Below are positions 15,534 to 25,465 of a stretch of 64,000 bases of DNA, one piece after another; the first letter of the stretch is position 1, and every line of letters starts with the position of its first letter. The translations under genes and the position numbers were made by a program. Where the stretch lies: assembly GCA_016719945.1 (NCBI GenBank), contig JADJYE010000001.1:1-64000 (forward strand), in the 5' to 3' direction. Under the pieces are notes generated by a model. That model had not been told where the DNA came from. It worked only from the letters and a program-made list of their open reading frames with translations, and searched no databases. The DNA comes from Polyangiaceae bacterium. GTDB lineage: Bacteria > Myxococcota_A > Polyangia > Polyangiales > Polyangiaceae.

Positions 15534-18215
15534 ATGGCCTCGTCGACCCCCACCACCCACGTGTTGACCCGCCAGGCCCCAGCGCCGGCCCCGAGCGGCT
15601 CGCGCGCCTCGGCCGTGAAGGGGCGCGCAGCGCTGCTCGGCGTCGGCGCGGCTCTCGCGCTCGCGGTCGGTCTGCAGACGCCCGACGTCGCGAAAGGTGA
15701 TCGCCGACAGGCCGTGGCCGCGCTGCTCGCGCGCGAGGGGCTGCGCGCGGTCGCTGAGGACGTCGTCTTCGTCGATGGGCCTCGGGGGCTCGTCGCCTCG
15801 GCCACGTCGCGCGCGCGCGTGCTCGTGCGCGCGCAGACCGCGTTCGTGCCCGGCCCCGACCCCGGCTCGATGGTGCCAGCCGATGCCGACGTGCCGAGCG
15901 ACATCTATCTGTTCGAGGCGCGCCTGTCGCCGAGCGGCGCGCTGCTCGAGCTCGGCGGTGGCTACAACCTCAGCGACACCACGGGCGCCGACGAGACGCG
16001 CCCCATCGTGCTCGGCGAGCGCGTGGCGTTCGCCTCCAACAGCGGGGTCGAGGGCGCCCCGAGCGTCGTCACGCTGCTCGACCTGGCGGGCCAGGAAAAG
16101 ATCGAGATGGCGCCGCTCTCGCGCGCGCAAAACGCCCTCACGAACCTGCAAATGACGGGGAGGTTTTCAGGGATCGGTCGCCGCACCTTCGTGGTCACCG
16201 GCAACGGCGACGTCGAGGTCGCCGTCGACGCCGGCGCGATCGTGGTCCGGTCCTCGTCGGGCGCCGCGGTGCTGGCGAACGCGGGCGGCGCGACGTCCGA
16301 GCTGCCCGCGTGGATCGAGCCGCAGCCCACCGAGATCGCGCAGCCGGGCAACCTCGTCACCTGGTCGGTGGATCGCGTCCGGCACGAGATCGGCGACGAG
16401 AACATGCAGGCCATCAAGCAGGCCTACTTCGAAGCCAAGAACTTCTTCATGCAGCACAAGGGAGAGGTCACGCAGGAGGAGGTCGCGGCCGACATCGCCG
16501 AGGAGATGGGCGAAGAGATTGGCCCGCCGAAGCGTGAGATCCCGATCGACCCCGAGACGGGCTGGCCGCCGCCGCCGCTCGAGCCGTGGGTGCTTCCTTC
16601 GCTCGAGGGGGAGGGGCAGTGGAACATCAAGGAGGACGAGGCGTTCTACCGACACCACGCCAACCTGCCGCCGGCTTATCTCACGACGTTCGTCCGCAGC
16701 GACAAGCTGCGCAAGGACACGCGCGTCTTCATCATCGTCTGGGATCCGCGGCTCATCGAGCTGAGCATGCAGGCGGGCACGGTCGAGCCGAAGGGCGCGA
16801 CGGGCAAGGCCGGGCCAGGCATCATCCCCCGCACGCCCGACGTGATGAAGCGGGTCGTCGCCGCCTCGAACGCGGGCTTCCAGGCGCTGCACGGCGAGTT
16901 CGGGATGATGGCGGACGGCGTGGTGTACCTGCCGCCCAAGCCCTACGGCGCGACGGTCATGAAGATGCGCGACGGCAGCACGGCGTTCGGCACGTGGCCG
17001 AACGACGCCACCGTGCCAGACGGCATCGTCTCCTACCGCCAGAACATGACGGTCCTCGTCCAGGACGAGAAGTTCAACCCGTACGACCGCACCTGGTGGG
17101 GCGGCACGGTGCCCGGCGCGGAAGACAAGACCCACACGGTTCGCACCGGGATCTGCCTGACGAAGGAGAAGTTCGTCGCGTACTTCTACGGCGCGGACCT
17201 CAGCCCCGACTCGCTCTCTCGCGCGATGATCCAGGCGCGCTGCTCCTACGGCATCGCCCTCGACATGAACGCCGGCCACGCAGGCATGGAGTTCTACAAG
17301 GTCGCGCCGATGGGGTCGCTGCCGAGCCTCGGGCGCGGCCTCGACACCAAGTGGGAGGCCGAGGGCGAGGTGTCCGGCATGCCTGGCTGGGATTTCCGCG
17401 CGAAGCGGCTGATCAAGGGCATGGGCCTGATGAGCTTCCCCCGCTACATCCAGCGCGAGGCGCGCGACTACTTCTACCTGACCTTGCGCTGGGTCGTCCC
17501 GGGCGACAACCTGCCCACGGTCATCGACCCCGTGGTCGAAGGCGAGGGGACCTGGGAGGTGAAGAACCTGCCTCAGCACGGCTTCCCTTACGCGCTCGCG
17601 CTCTCGCAGGTGCGCCCCGACAAGGCCGATCCGAGCCTCGATTTTCGCGTGCTGCAGATCGACCCACGCGTCACGCGTGGCGAGCGCGCCTCCGGCGAGG
17701 CCGCCGCAGGAACGAAGACCGTCGTGACGGTCGATCCTGGAGCGGAGGCGTCTTCATCGCTTTCATCGCTTTGGATCCACGGCACCACCTTCACGATCTC
17801 GAAGGAGTCGCCCGGAAAGGGCGCGCTCCGCCTCGCGTCCGGTGAGCCGTCGCTGGCGCAGGGGGCGGCCATCCTGTGCGTCCACGACGAGTCGGGCATG
17901 CTCTATTACGCCGAGCTGAAGTCGGCGGCGAGCGGAGGGCGCGCTTCGCTGGGCGGCGCGGCCGCGCTCTTCAACACGATGGGGTGCACGCAGCAGCTCG
18001 CGCTCGCTCAGCCGCTGAAGCTCGCGCTGGGAGACGGCACCGATCTCGCCCGCGCCGCGGTCCACCCACCGAGGTCGAGCACGGCGGTGCGCCTCGTCCG
18101 CGGCGAGGCCGCGGGGGGCATGCGCTTCTTCGAGGACACCCCTGTGGTCCCGCGGTCGGAGTGGTACCCCCTCCAGCAGCAGCGCGTTCGGTACCACAAG
18201 AAGCCCGCGAAATAG
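15534..18215 (+). CDS. Large exported protein with phosphodiester-glycosidase-like region
   Basis: About 893 residues. An N-terminal anchor or signal (GRAALLGVGAALALAVGLQ) is followed by a beta-rich part (to about residue 280) and a helical linker with Glu-rich EEVAADIAEEMGEEIG. The middle has VVAASNAGFQALHGEFGMMA, GVVYLPPKPYGATVMKM and CSYGIALDMNAGHAGMEFY. This spacing recalls phosphodiester glycosidase (NAGPA/DUF2233) domains, where a pseudosubstrate loop and an Asn-Gly-Gly strand form the site, but the match is by eye. An ATG at 15471 in the same frame would add 21 residues before the basic stretch; neither start has a clear ribosome site. The following kinase gene is only 50 bases away. 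Confidence 0.6.
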   Translation: MASSTPTTHVLTRQAPAPAPSGSRASAVKGRAALLGVGAALALAVGLQTPDVAKGDRRQAVAALLAREGLRAVAEDVVFVDGPRGLVASATSRARVLVRAQTAFVPGPDPGSMVPADADVPSDIYLFEARLSPSGALLELGGGYNLSDTTGADETRPIVLGERVAFASNSGVEGAPSVVTLLDLAGQEKIEMAPLSRAQNALTNLQMTGRFSGIGRRTFVVTGNGDVEVAVDAGAIVVRSSSGAAVLANAGGATSELPAWIEPQPTEIAQPGNLVTWSVDRVRHEIGDENMQAIKQAYFEAKNFFMQHKGEVTQEEVAADIAEEMGEEIGPPKREIPIDPETGWPPPPLEPWVLPSLEGEGQWNIKEDEAFYRHHANLPPAYLTTFVRSDKLRKDTRVFIIVWDPRLIELSMQAGTVEPKGATGKAGPGIIPRTPDVMKRVVAASNAGFQALHGEFGMMADGVVYLPPKPYGATVMKMRDGSTAFGTWPNDATVPDGIVSYRQNMTVLVQDEKFNPYDRTWWGGTVPGAEDKTHTVRTGICLTKEKFVAYFYGADLSPDSLSRAMIQARCSYGIALDMNAGHAGMEFYKVAPMGSLPSLGRGLDTKWEAEGEVSGMPGWDFRAKRLIKGMGLMSFPRYIQREARDYFYLTLRWVVPGDNLPTVIDPVVEGEGTWEVKNLPQHGFPYALALSQVRPDKADPSLDFRVLQIDPRVTRGERASGEAAAGTKTVVTVDPGAEASSSLSSLWIHGTTFTISKESPGKGALRLASGEPSLAQGAAILCVHDESGMLYYAELKSAASGGRASLGGAAALFNTMGCTQQLALAQPLKLALGDGTDLARAAVHPPRSSTAVRLVRGEAAGGMRFFEDTPVVPRSEWYPLQQQRVRYHKKPAK

Positions 18216-18265
18216 CGAAAAACCCGGTGCGCGCGGGGGGCGCGCATGTTAGCTAGCGCGCCACT

Positions 18266-21200
18266 TTGCAGCGCGCGGTGTCGTTCGGACCCTACCTCTT
18301 GGTAGAGCGGATCGGGCTCGGGGCCCGCTCCGAGGTCCATCGCGCCAAGCGCCACACCGATCGTGGCGACGAGTGGTTCGCGGTCAAGCGGGCGCTCGCG
18401 GGGGCCGTCCACGATCTCGAGACGCAGTCGACCCTCTTCGCCGAGGCCGAGCTTTTGTCCAAGCTCGATCACCCGGGGATCGTTCGCGTCCGCGACTTCG
18501 GCTCCATGCAAGGCGTCGCCTTCGTCGCGTACGATCTGGTCGACGGCGTCGATCTCGAGCGGCTGCTCACGCTTTCGAAGGAGCGCGATCGTCCGCTCCC
18601 GCTCGCGGCGAGCCTCACCATCGCGCTGCGGGTCGCCGAGGCCCTCGAGTACGTGCACAGCGCTCGTGGGGGCGGCGAGCCGATCGTCCATCGCGACGTC
18701 GGGCCCTCCAACATCCTCGTCGCGCGCGACGGCTCGGTGCGGCTCGCCGACTTCGGCATCGCGAAGGTCCCTGGGCGAAACTCGACGACCGGCGTCGGAG
18801 AGATCAAGGGGACGGTGCGGTACATGAGCCCCGAGCAGGTTCGAGGCGCCGATCTCGATCCGCGCAGCGACCTGTACGGCCTCGGGGCGGTGGTGCTCGA
18901 GATGACGAGCGGCAAGCCGCCGTTCGAAGGCCTGCGTCCGGTCGACGTCCTGCAGGCGCTCGCCCAGGGCCGCCGGCTCGATCCCGACCAACACGCGCCC
19001 TCCCTCCCAGAGCCGCTCCGCGCGTTCTTGCGCAAGGTGCTCGCCCCCGAGCCTGCGGAAAGATACGATACGAGCACAAAAGTTCTCGATGCCCTACGGG
19101 GGCTCGTGCAAGGTTCGGGCGTGCGGGTGGGCGAAGACGCCGTCGCGCACGTTGTTGGTGAGCTGTTTCCTGCGCGTGCGCAGGACAAGACGTTCGAGGA
19201 GAGCCGCGACATGGCTGACGAGAAGGGTGGGAGCGATCTGGACGTCTTCGAGGGTCTGGCGAAGAAGTCGCAGCGCCCCTCGAGCTTGCCGATCCCCGCC
19301 TCCGCACCGCCCGTCTCACAGAAGCCGAGCTCGCTCCCCGCGCCCGTGCCCCCGCCTCCCTCTCTGAGGGCCGGCGCGAAGACCACGCTCCTGGGCGTGC
19401 CGCCGCCCGCGCTGCCTCCGCCGACCGGCGCGACCTCCACGCCGTTGCCGGTCGCACCGCCGAGCATCAAGCCGACCACCAAGACCTTGGTCGGTGCGCA
19501 GCCGCCGCCGCCCCCCCCGAGCGCGGTCGCGCCTCCGGCGCTGCCTCCTCACCCGTCCGCTGCCGGCGCCCTGCCTCCCGGGCCCAGCGTCGCCGGAGCG
19601 CTGCCGCCGCCCCCGCCGGCGAAGAACCCGAGCGCACCGCCGGTACCGCCTCCGCTCAGCAAGCCGCCGAACACGCTCGTCGCCGCGGTGCCGCCGCCGC
19701 CCAAGCCGCCGCCGTCGATCGGCTCGGCCGTCGGCATCCCCTCCAAGCCCGCGCCAGCGGCCGAGGCGAAGGACGACGGCGACGAGAAGACGCCGCCGAC
19801 CGGCAGCTCCATCCCCAAGAAGGAAGGGAAAGAGGGCGCGTCGGTCGACATGGACTGGGAAGAGGACGAGGAGTCCACCCACGTCTTCGAGAAGCGCAAG
19901 CACGCCATGAACAAGGCGCAGGGGCCGCGCCCGGCCGCCGGCGCGCCCGCCGAGGCGGGCTCTCGCGTCGGTCAGGCCGCCACGCTGCTGATGTCTTCCG
20001 GCTCGTCGGCCGCGCCGCGCAGCGTCCCGCCGCCGCCGGCCATCCCCGTCGCGAAGACGATCATCAACGAGCCGGTCCCCGTGGCGCCGCCCGTCGCGGC
20101 GATCGCTGCGCCTACCTCGGTGCGCAAGCCCTCGGACGAGCCCACCATCGTGAGGCCGCGCGAGGGCTCCTCGGGTCGGCTCGGCGCCATCCTCGGCGGC
20201 CTCGCGCTCGTGGCGGTCGTCGGCCTCATCGTCTACATGGCCTGGCCGCGCAAGGGCGCCCTGCAGATCACCGTCAAGGCGAGCTCCGGCCAGGCCCTCG
20301 GCAAGACGGAGATCTTCGTCGACGGTTCGAAGCGCTGCGACGTCTCCCCGTGCCTCGTGAGCGATCTCGACGCTGGCCCCCGCTCGGTCAAGGTCATGAT
20401 CAACGGCGTCTCGGTCGCCGAGCAGACGGCCGAGGTGAAGCCGGGCCGCGACAACCCCGTCGCCATCTCGGTCGACATGCCTGGCGAGAAGCCGGCGCCG
20501 ACGTCTCAACCGGTCGCGAGCGCGACGGCGACGGCGAGCTCGACCGCCAGCGCGGTGGTGAGCGAAGGCACGGGCTTCAAGCTCACCGGTCCGAGCGGGG
20601 TGAAGGTCCTGCTCGACGGCAAGGACAAGGGTTCGCTCGGCTCGGGCGTCCTCTCGTTCACCGATCTGGCGCCGGGCGAGCACACCCTCAAGCTCGAGGG
20701 CGGCGACAACTACAAGACGATCGAGAAGAAGATCACCGTCGCCAAGGACAAAGTTGAAGATCTGGGTGAGCACAAGCCGCCGGTGATCAAGGGCATCCTC
20801 ACGGTCGAGCTGAAGACCGAGGGCGCGACGGTCGAGCTGTCGGGCACCCGCGACGGCAAGAAGTTCGAGAAGAAGGTGAACGCCGATCAGCTGAAGAAGC
20901 TCGGCGTGCCCACCGAAGAGAGCTGGAAGATCACGGTCACGAAGAAGGGCCACGACGACTTCGTGCAAGACCTCAAGTTCGATGACGGCGTCGCCGAGAA
21001 GACGCTCACCATCGAGCTCGTCGAGAAGGGCAAGACTCCCCCTCCGCCTCCTCCTGTCTCGACCGGACCCATCACCACCGCCAAGCCCCCGCCGACGGCG
21101 ACCGCGACCACCTCGGCCACCGCTGCGAGCGGCACCGGCACGCTCAGCATGAACTCGATCCCGATCTCCAACGTCATCCTCGACGGTGTGCCGATCGGCA

Positions 21201-21337
21201 AGACCCCCATCGGCGGGCGTTCGGTCTCGGCGGGCAAGCACACGGTCACCTTCAGGCATCCCGAAAAGGGGACGACGAGCGTGACGGTCAACGTGCCCTC
21301 TGGCGGCAAGGCCAACGCGTCGGTGAAGTTCGAGTAG
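18266..21337 (+). CDS. Membrane Ser/Thr protein kinase with extracytoplasmic PEGA-type repeats
   Basis: A 1023-residue Hanks-type kinase. Lys in WFAVKRALA, the catalytic loop VHRDVGPSNILV, DFGIAKV and YMSPEQVRG (residues about 35-195) are intact, so it should be active. Residues about 320-640 are a Pro/Ala-rich disordered linker. One membrane helix (GAILGGLALVAVVGLIVYMAW) is followed by PEGA-like repeats: ALQITVKASSGQALGKTEIFVDG, GVKVLLDGKDKG and NVILDGVPIGKTPIGG. Such domains are thought to bind envelope partners. Start TTG at 18266 or GTG at 18278 both precede SFGPYLLVERIG. It may be co-transcribed with the exported protein upstream. A terminator follows. Confidence 0.88.
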   Translation: MQRAVSFGPYLLVERIGLGARSEVHRAKRHTDRGDEWFAVKRALAGAVHDLETQSTLFAEAELLSKLDHPGIVRVRDFGSMQGVAFVAYDLVDGVDLERLLTLSKERDRPLPLAASLTIALRVAEALEYVHSARGGGEPIVHRDVGPSNILVARDGSVRLADFGIAKVPGRNSTTGVGEIKGTVRYMSPEQVRGADLDPRSDLYGLGAVVLEMTSGKPPFEGLRPVDVLQALAQGRRLDPDQHAPSLPEPLRAFLRKVLAPEPAERYDTSTKVLDALRGLVQGSGVRVGEDAVAHVVGELFPARAQDKTFEESRDMADEKGGSDLDVFEGLAKKSQRPSSLPIPASAPPVSQKPSSLPAPVPPPPSLRAGAKTTLLGVPPPALPPPTGATSTPLPVAPPSIKPTTKTLVGAQPPPPPPSAVAPPALPPHPSAAGALPPGPSVAGALPPPPPAKNPSAPPVPPPLSKPPNTLVAAVPPPPKPPPSIGSAVGIPSKPAPAAEAKDDGDEKTPPTGSSIPKKEGKEGASVDMDWEEDEESTHVFEKRKHAMNKAQGPRPAAGAPAEAGSRVGQAATLLMSSGSSAAPRSVPPPPAIPVAKTIINEPVPVAPPVAAIAAPTSVRKPSDEPTIVRPREGSSGRLGAILGGLALVAVVGLIVYMAWPRKGALQITVKASSGQALGKTEIFVDGSKRCDVSPCLVSDLDAGPRSVKVMINGVSVAEQTAEVKPGRDNPVAISVDMPGEKPAPTSQPVASATATASSTASAVVSEGTGFKLTGPSGVKVLLDGKDKGSLGSGVLSFTDLAPGEHTLKLEGGDNYKTIEKKITVAKDKVEDLGEHKPPVIKGILTVELKTEGATVELSGTRDGKKFEKKVNADQLKKLGVPTEESWKITVTKKGHDDFVQDLKFDDGVAEKTLTIELVEKGKTPPPPPPVSTGPITTAKPPPTATATTSATAASGTGTLSMNSIPISNVILDGVPIGKTPIGGRSVSAGKHTVTFRHPEKGTTSVTVNVPSGGKANASVKFE

Positions 21338-21394
21338 GTCCTCGCTCCCGGCCGGTGTGGCCGAGAGTTTTCAGTTGCCAACCAGCGTTGTCGA

Positions 21395-21418
21395 AGCCCC
21401 GGGTCCCCGGGGCTTTTT
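21395..21418 (+). terminator. Rho-independent terminator after the PEGA kinase
   Basis: AGCCCCGG and CCGGGGCT form an 8-bp stem around GTCC, followed directly by five T. It ends the kinase transcript about 57 bases after the stop. Confidence 0.85.
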
Positions 21419-21463
21419 CGTGGAAGTTTTCGTGGGCACGCCCTGTGCTAGCGTGATCGGGCG

Positions 21464-21859
21464 TTGGATCGGTCTTCTCGCCTGAACCGCACCTCTGGCT
21501 CCCGCCGTCCGTGGCTGGGCGTGCTGCTCCTGCTCGTCGCTGGTTGCCTGAGCCCCACCCTGCCGCTGCCGCCGCCGGAGGAGCCCGACACCATCTCGGT
21601 TTCGCCCGAGGGGACCTGGGAGGTGAGCGGCAGCTGCATCGAAGGCGCAGAGGTCGTCGTGCTCAACGAGGCGACGGGGCAGGGTGCGGTGTTCGTCGAC
21701 CTCGAGCATCGCGGGCGTTACGCGGTGACCCTCGAGGGCGACCCCTGCGACGTGATCGTCATCTCGCAGTCGCGCGGCAGCGAAGAGAGCGGGGAGACCC
21801 GCGCGCTCCTGCGGCCCGTCGAAGGTGGCGTCGAGGTCGACCCCGCCGCCTGCGAGTGA
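21464..21859 (+). CDS. Small lipoprotein
   Basis: A 131-residue putative lipoprotein. A basic N-terminus (RLNRTSGSRRP) leads into WLGVLLLLVAGC, with a good lipobox ending at Cys28. The mature part is short, acidic and beta-rich (GTWEVSGSCIEGAEVVVLN) with three further Cys. Start TTG at 21464 is the only in-frame start giving a full signal. Function unknown. It lies between the kinase terminator and the PilR-like gene. Confidence 0.65.
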   Translation: MDRSSRLNRTSGSRRPWLGVLLLLVAGCLSPTLPLPPPEEPDTISVSPEGTWEVSGSCIEGAEVVVLNEATGQGAVFVDLEHRGRYAVTLEGDPCDVIVISQSRGSEESGETRALLRPVEGGVEVDPAACE

Positions 21860-21948
21860 GGGCGCGCCCCCGCGCGCTCGAGGTCCGCCGCGCTCGTCGA
21901 CGGTCTCGCTACGAAGGCGTGTCGCCGAGTGGTAACGTCTAGGTCAAC

Positions 21949-23400
21949 ATGGCCCCCAACCACCCTGCTCCCACCGTGCTGGTGGTCGACGACGAGCCGA
22001 GCCTCAGGGAGATGCTGAGCATCGCCCTGCGGCGCGCTGGCTACGACGTCGTGACCGAGTCGGGGGTTCGGCTCGCGACCCACCGCCTGCGGACCGAGCT
22101 GAAGCCGATCCCCGTCGTCATCACGGACCTCGTGATGCCCGACGGCTCGGGTCTCGACGTGCTGGCGGCGGCGAAGGAGCGCGCAGCTGCCACGGAGGTG
22201 ATCGTGATGACGGCCCACTCCACCGTCGAGAGCGCGATCGAGGCGATGCGCGCCGGCGCCTACGACTTCATCGTCAAGCCCTTCTCCCCGCGGCACATGC
22301 TCGCGCAGGCCGAGAAGGCGCTCGAGAAGCAAGCGCTGTCGACCGAGAACGTTCGGCTCAAGGCGCAGCTCAAGCGCATCGGCGGCGCCGATCTCGAGCT
22401 CGGGTCGAGCCCGGTCATGATCGAGGTCGCCAAGCTGATCGACCGCATCGCGTCCACGCGCACGACCGTGCTCGTCACGGGCGAGAGCGGCACGGGCAAG
22501 GAGCGCGTCGCGCGCCTGCTGCATGACAAGAGCGACCGCGCCGGCAAGCCGTTTCGCGTCGTGAACTGCGGCGCGCTGCCCGAAGCCCTGATGGAGAGTG
22601 AGCTGTTCGGCCACGAGAAGGGCTCGTTCACCGGCGCGAGCGCGAGCCGGCAGGGGTTGTTCCGCGAGGCCGACGGCGGCACCTTGTTGCTCGACGAGGT
22701 CGGCGAGCTGCCGCTGCCGCTGCAGGTGAAGCTGCTGCGGGTGCTGCAAGAGAAGCGGGTACGCGCCGTCGGCGCGGATCAAGAGGTCGCGGTCGACGTC
22801 CGCCTGCTCGCGGCGACCAACCGAGACATCGAGGCCGAGGTGAAGGCCGGCAGGTTCCGGCAAGACCTCTACTACCGGCTGAACATCATCCGCGTGCACC
22901 TGCCGCCGCTGCGCGATCGGACGGGCGACGTGCCCAAGCTCGCGGAGAAGTTCTTCCGGCACTTCGCCGACGAGATGGGCAAAGACGTGCGCTCGATGTC
23001 GGCCGACGTCGTCCGCGCGCTGAGCCGTTACAACTTTCCCGGCAACGTGCGCGAGCTCGAGAACTTGATGGAGCGCGCCGTCGCCCTCGCGACGGGCCCC
23101 GCGCTCGGGCTCGGCGATCTCCCTGCCGAGGTGGTGGGCGTCAGCGCGCTCCCGACGCCGCTCGTCGCGGACCTCCCACCCGAAGGCGCTCAGCTCGACG
23201 AGGTGCTCGGTGAGATCGAGCGACGCATGATGCTCCAGGCGCTCGAGCGCACACATGGTGTGCGCAAGGCTGCAGCGAAGTTGCTCGGGATCACCTTTCG
23301 TTCGCTACGGTATCGACTCGAGAAACATGGGCTCGATGTAGGCGATAGTGCGGACGAAGAGCCTTCGCGCGAATCGTCACCGACCCCCTCGGAGCAGTGA
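21949..23400 (+). CDS. pilR: Sigma-54-dependent response regulator, PilR/NtrC type
   Basis: A 483-residue three-domain regulator. The receiver has VDDE at residues 14-17, phospho-acceptor Asp60 in ITDLVMPDGSG, and Lys in FIVKPFSP. The AAA+ domain has Walker A GESGTGKE, the sigma-54 contact loop GSFTGA (a Ser variant of GAFTGA), Walker B GGTLLLDEVGELP and NFPGNVRELENLMERAV. A Fis-type HTH ends it (VRKAAAKLLGITFRSLRYRLEKHG). Two prepilin genes follow directly, which supports a PilR role in controlling pilin transcription. No histidine kinase gene lies next to it in this window, so the partner is elsewhere. Confidence 0.88.
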   Translation: MAPNHPAPTVLVVDDEPSLREMLSIALRRAGYDVVTESGVRLATHRLRTELKPIPVVITDLVMPDGSGLDVLAAAKERAAATEVIVMTAHSTVESAIEAMRAGAYDFIVKPFSPRHMLAQAEKALEKQALSTENVRLKAQLKRIGGADLELGSSPVMIEVAKLIDRIASTRTTVLVTGESGTGKERVARLLHDKSDRAGKPFRVVNCGALPEALMESELFGHEKGSFTGASASRQGLFREADGGTLLLDEVGELPLPLQVKLLRVLQEKRVRAVGADQEVAVDVRLLAATNRDIEAEVKAGRFRQDLYYRLNIIRVHLPPLRDRTGDVPKLAEKFFRHFADEMGKDVRSMSADVVRALSRYNFPGNVRELENLMERAVALATGPALGLGDLPAEVVGVSALPTPLVADLPPEGAQLDEVLGEIERRMMLQALERTHGVRKAAAKLLGITFRSLRYRLEKHGLDVGDSADEEPSRESSPTPSEQ

Positions 23401-23462
23401 CGTTTTTCGGCACTGCGCCTCGCCGCGAGTTACGATTGTCTCGGCTTTTTCAAGGAGGCCTC

Positions 23463-24076
23463 ATGGCACGCGCGATGCAACTCGGCAGGGCGATGCGAAG
23501 GGCACGAGGGTTCACGCTCGTTGAGCTGATGATCGTTGTAGCGGTCATCGGCATCCTCGCCGCCCTCGCTGTCTATGGGCTTCGTCGCTACCAGCAGTCT
23601 GCGGGTACCAGCGAGGCCACGGCCATGCTTCAGAACATCCGCGGCGCCGAAGAGGCGTGGCGCGCCGAGAACCTCGCCTACGGCGGGTGCTCGGCGGCGA
23701 GCCCCGCGCCCAGCACCATCGGCGCGATCGGCGGCGGGGACCTGTTTCCGCGCACCCTCGCCAACACCAACCAGCGCAAGGTTGGCTGGGGCGCTGGCGC
23801 GCTCTCCAACGCGAACGTCGCCGCGTGCTTCCAGGCGCTCGGCGTCCGCTCCGACGGTCCGGTGCGCTTCTCGTTCGGCATCCTCGCGGGGGTGCCTGGC
23901 ACCGACGTCACGCCGTCGGTCCCCGGTGGGTTCGCCAACCCCGCCCGCCATCATCGCTCCACGAGCCTTGGTTCGTCGCCGTCGCCCTGGGTAACCGCGA
24001 CGACGATGGTTTGTACGCGCGGCTGTCGACGTCGTCGCTCACCAATGAGGTCTACATCGAGGACGATACGGAGTAG
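23463..24076 (+). CDS. Type IV prepilin 1 (one frameshift)
   Basis: ATG 23463 has a strong ribosome site, AAGGAGG at 23452-23458. A 16-residue basic leader ends in Gly before FTLVELMIVVAVIGILAALAVY, the prepilin peptidase site with Glu5 and the pilin helix. The globular part has one Cys at the start and one in VAACFQALG, which could form the D-region disulfide. The frame breaks near 23935-23960; the downstream frame supplies HEPWFVAVALGNRDDDGLYA and ends EVYIEDDTE at TAG 24074-24076. So about 204 codons in all. The pilin may be the major subunit or a paralogue of pilin 2. Confidence 0.85.
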
Positions 24077-24243
24077 CCGCCGTCCTCCTCATCCGCGCGC
24101 TCCTGCGCGCGCTCTCTGAGCAGATCGTTGGGCTCGTCGTTGGGCGAGCTTGGGTTTCAGGTGGTGCACCTCCGTGTGCCGCCAGGGTTTCTTGTGGCTT
24201 GTGTTCACGGCCTCGCCGCGGCGTGGTCGAGGAGGTTGTCAAG

Positions 24244-24884
24244 ATGCGTGCTTTCAAGCGTTACTCTCGTGCCGGCTTCACGCTCGTGGAGCTCATGATC
24301 GTCGTCGCCATCATCGGCATCTTGGCCGCCCTCGCCATCTACGGCGTCCGGCGTTACCTGCAGAGCGCCAAGACGAGCGAGTGCAAGAACGGCATCGGCG
24401 CCATCGCTCGCGGCGCCGTCGGCGCCTACGAGCGTGAGACCACGCCGCAGGAGCTCGTCAACGAGGGCAGCGAGGCGTCGGCGTTCTCCCACGATCTGTG
24501 CGGCGGTGCGACGCGCGTGCCCGCGGCCACCCCGGCCGGCAAGAAGTACCAGCCGAACAGCGCGCCGGGCGCCGACTTCGAGACCGGCAACGCGCAGGGC
24601 GGGTGGAAGTGCCTCAAGTTCTCGATCACCAACCCAGTCTACTACTCGTACGGCTACCAGGCTGATCGCGTCGACACCAACGGTCTCGGCGTCGGCACGG
24701 TCCCGACGCGCTCCCGGCCCTGACCGGCGTTGCCCCTGCCCAGGGCAACTTCCTCGTCTTCGCGAACGGCAACCTCGACGGCGACACGTCGAGCTCGGCC
24801 TTCGGTCAGCGCGGCGCGGTCAACACGACCACCCGCACCGTCCGCTTGGCGACCGAGGTCCAGATCCTCGACGAGTACGAATGA
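24244..24884 (+). CDS. Type IV prepilin 2 (one frameshift)
   Basis: ATG 24244 follows GAGGAGG at 24229-24235. A 10-residue leader (MRAFKRYSRA) plus Gly precedes FTLVELMIVVAIIGILAALAIYG. The mature pilin starts like pilin 1, with a Cys at KTSEC. The body includes GGWKCLKFSITNPVYYSYGYQ. A shift near 24700-24710 moves the frame; the other frame gives ALTGVAPAQGNFLVFANGNL and ends ATEVQILDEYE, TGA at 24882-24884. The C-terminal ends of both pilins (VYIEDDTE, VQILDEYE) are alike, which supports the joins. Confidence 0.85.
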
Positions 24885-24973
24885 GCCAGCAGGGCTGACG
24901 AGCTCCGAAGCTTCAGCGCCGCTCGACGGCGCCGGCTGACAAGTCGCTCGTGCCCGGATAGAGTGGCGGCGCG

Positions 24974-25465
24974 ATGCAGCTCACCCTGCTCCGCTTCGCC
25001 GCGATCGTCGGCATCGGCGGCAGCCTCTTGGCTGTCGCCGTTCCGGCGTTTGTGCGCGCGCTCAACGCTTCGAAGACGACCGAGGCCCTCGACGGTCTGC
25101 ACACGCTGTCGGTGGGCGCCGTGTCGAAGGCCGACCTGCACGAGCAGGCCGAGTCGTTCCCGCCGAGCGTGGAGCTGACCCCCGCGGAGGTGCCGCGCGG
25201 CGTGAAGGTGCTGGACCCGCCCGGCACCTGGGACCACCTCACGTGGCGGGCCCTCGACTTCCGGATGGACCACGAGCACGCGTTCTCGTTTCGCTTCGAG
25301 TCGAGCGTCGATAAGGTCACCGGCACCGCGCGCTTCGCCGCACGGGCCCACGGCGATCTTGACGGCGACGGCAGCTGGTCGACCTTCGAAGTGCGCGGAG
25401 AGCGCCAGCCTGGGTCGGCCGCCCGCGTGATGTCGGGTCTGCTCGTCTCGCGGGAGCTCGAGTGA
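24974..25465 (+). CDS. Pilin-like protein without a prepilin leader
   Basis: A 163-residue protein with the pilin outline: a hydrophobic N-terminal helix (LLRFAAIVGIGGSLLAVAVPAFV) followed by RALNASKTTEALDGLHTLSVGA, similar to the YxxxAKTSE part of pilins 1 and 2, and a beta-rich globular domain (FSFRFESSVDKVTGTARFAAR, HGDLDGDGSWSTFEV). It lacks both the basic leader with Gly and the Glu5, so it should not be cut by prepilin peptidase in the usual way. It could be a minor, membrane-held pilus component. It overlaps the next gene by 4 bases (GTGA). Confidence 0.7.
   Translation: MQLTLLRFAAIVGIGGSLLAVAVPAFVRALNASKTTEALDGLHTLSVGAVSKADLHEQAESFPPSVELTPAEVPRGVKVLDPPGTWDHLTWRALDFRMDHEHAFSFRFESSVDKVTGTARFAARAHGDLDGDGSWSTFEVRGERQPGSAARVMSGLLVSRELE

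Noticed and set aside
23401..24243. Sigma-54 promoters (GG-N10-GC) before the prepilins
   Set aside because: Expected from the PilR-like regulator, but I found no good -24/-12 match in either upstream region.
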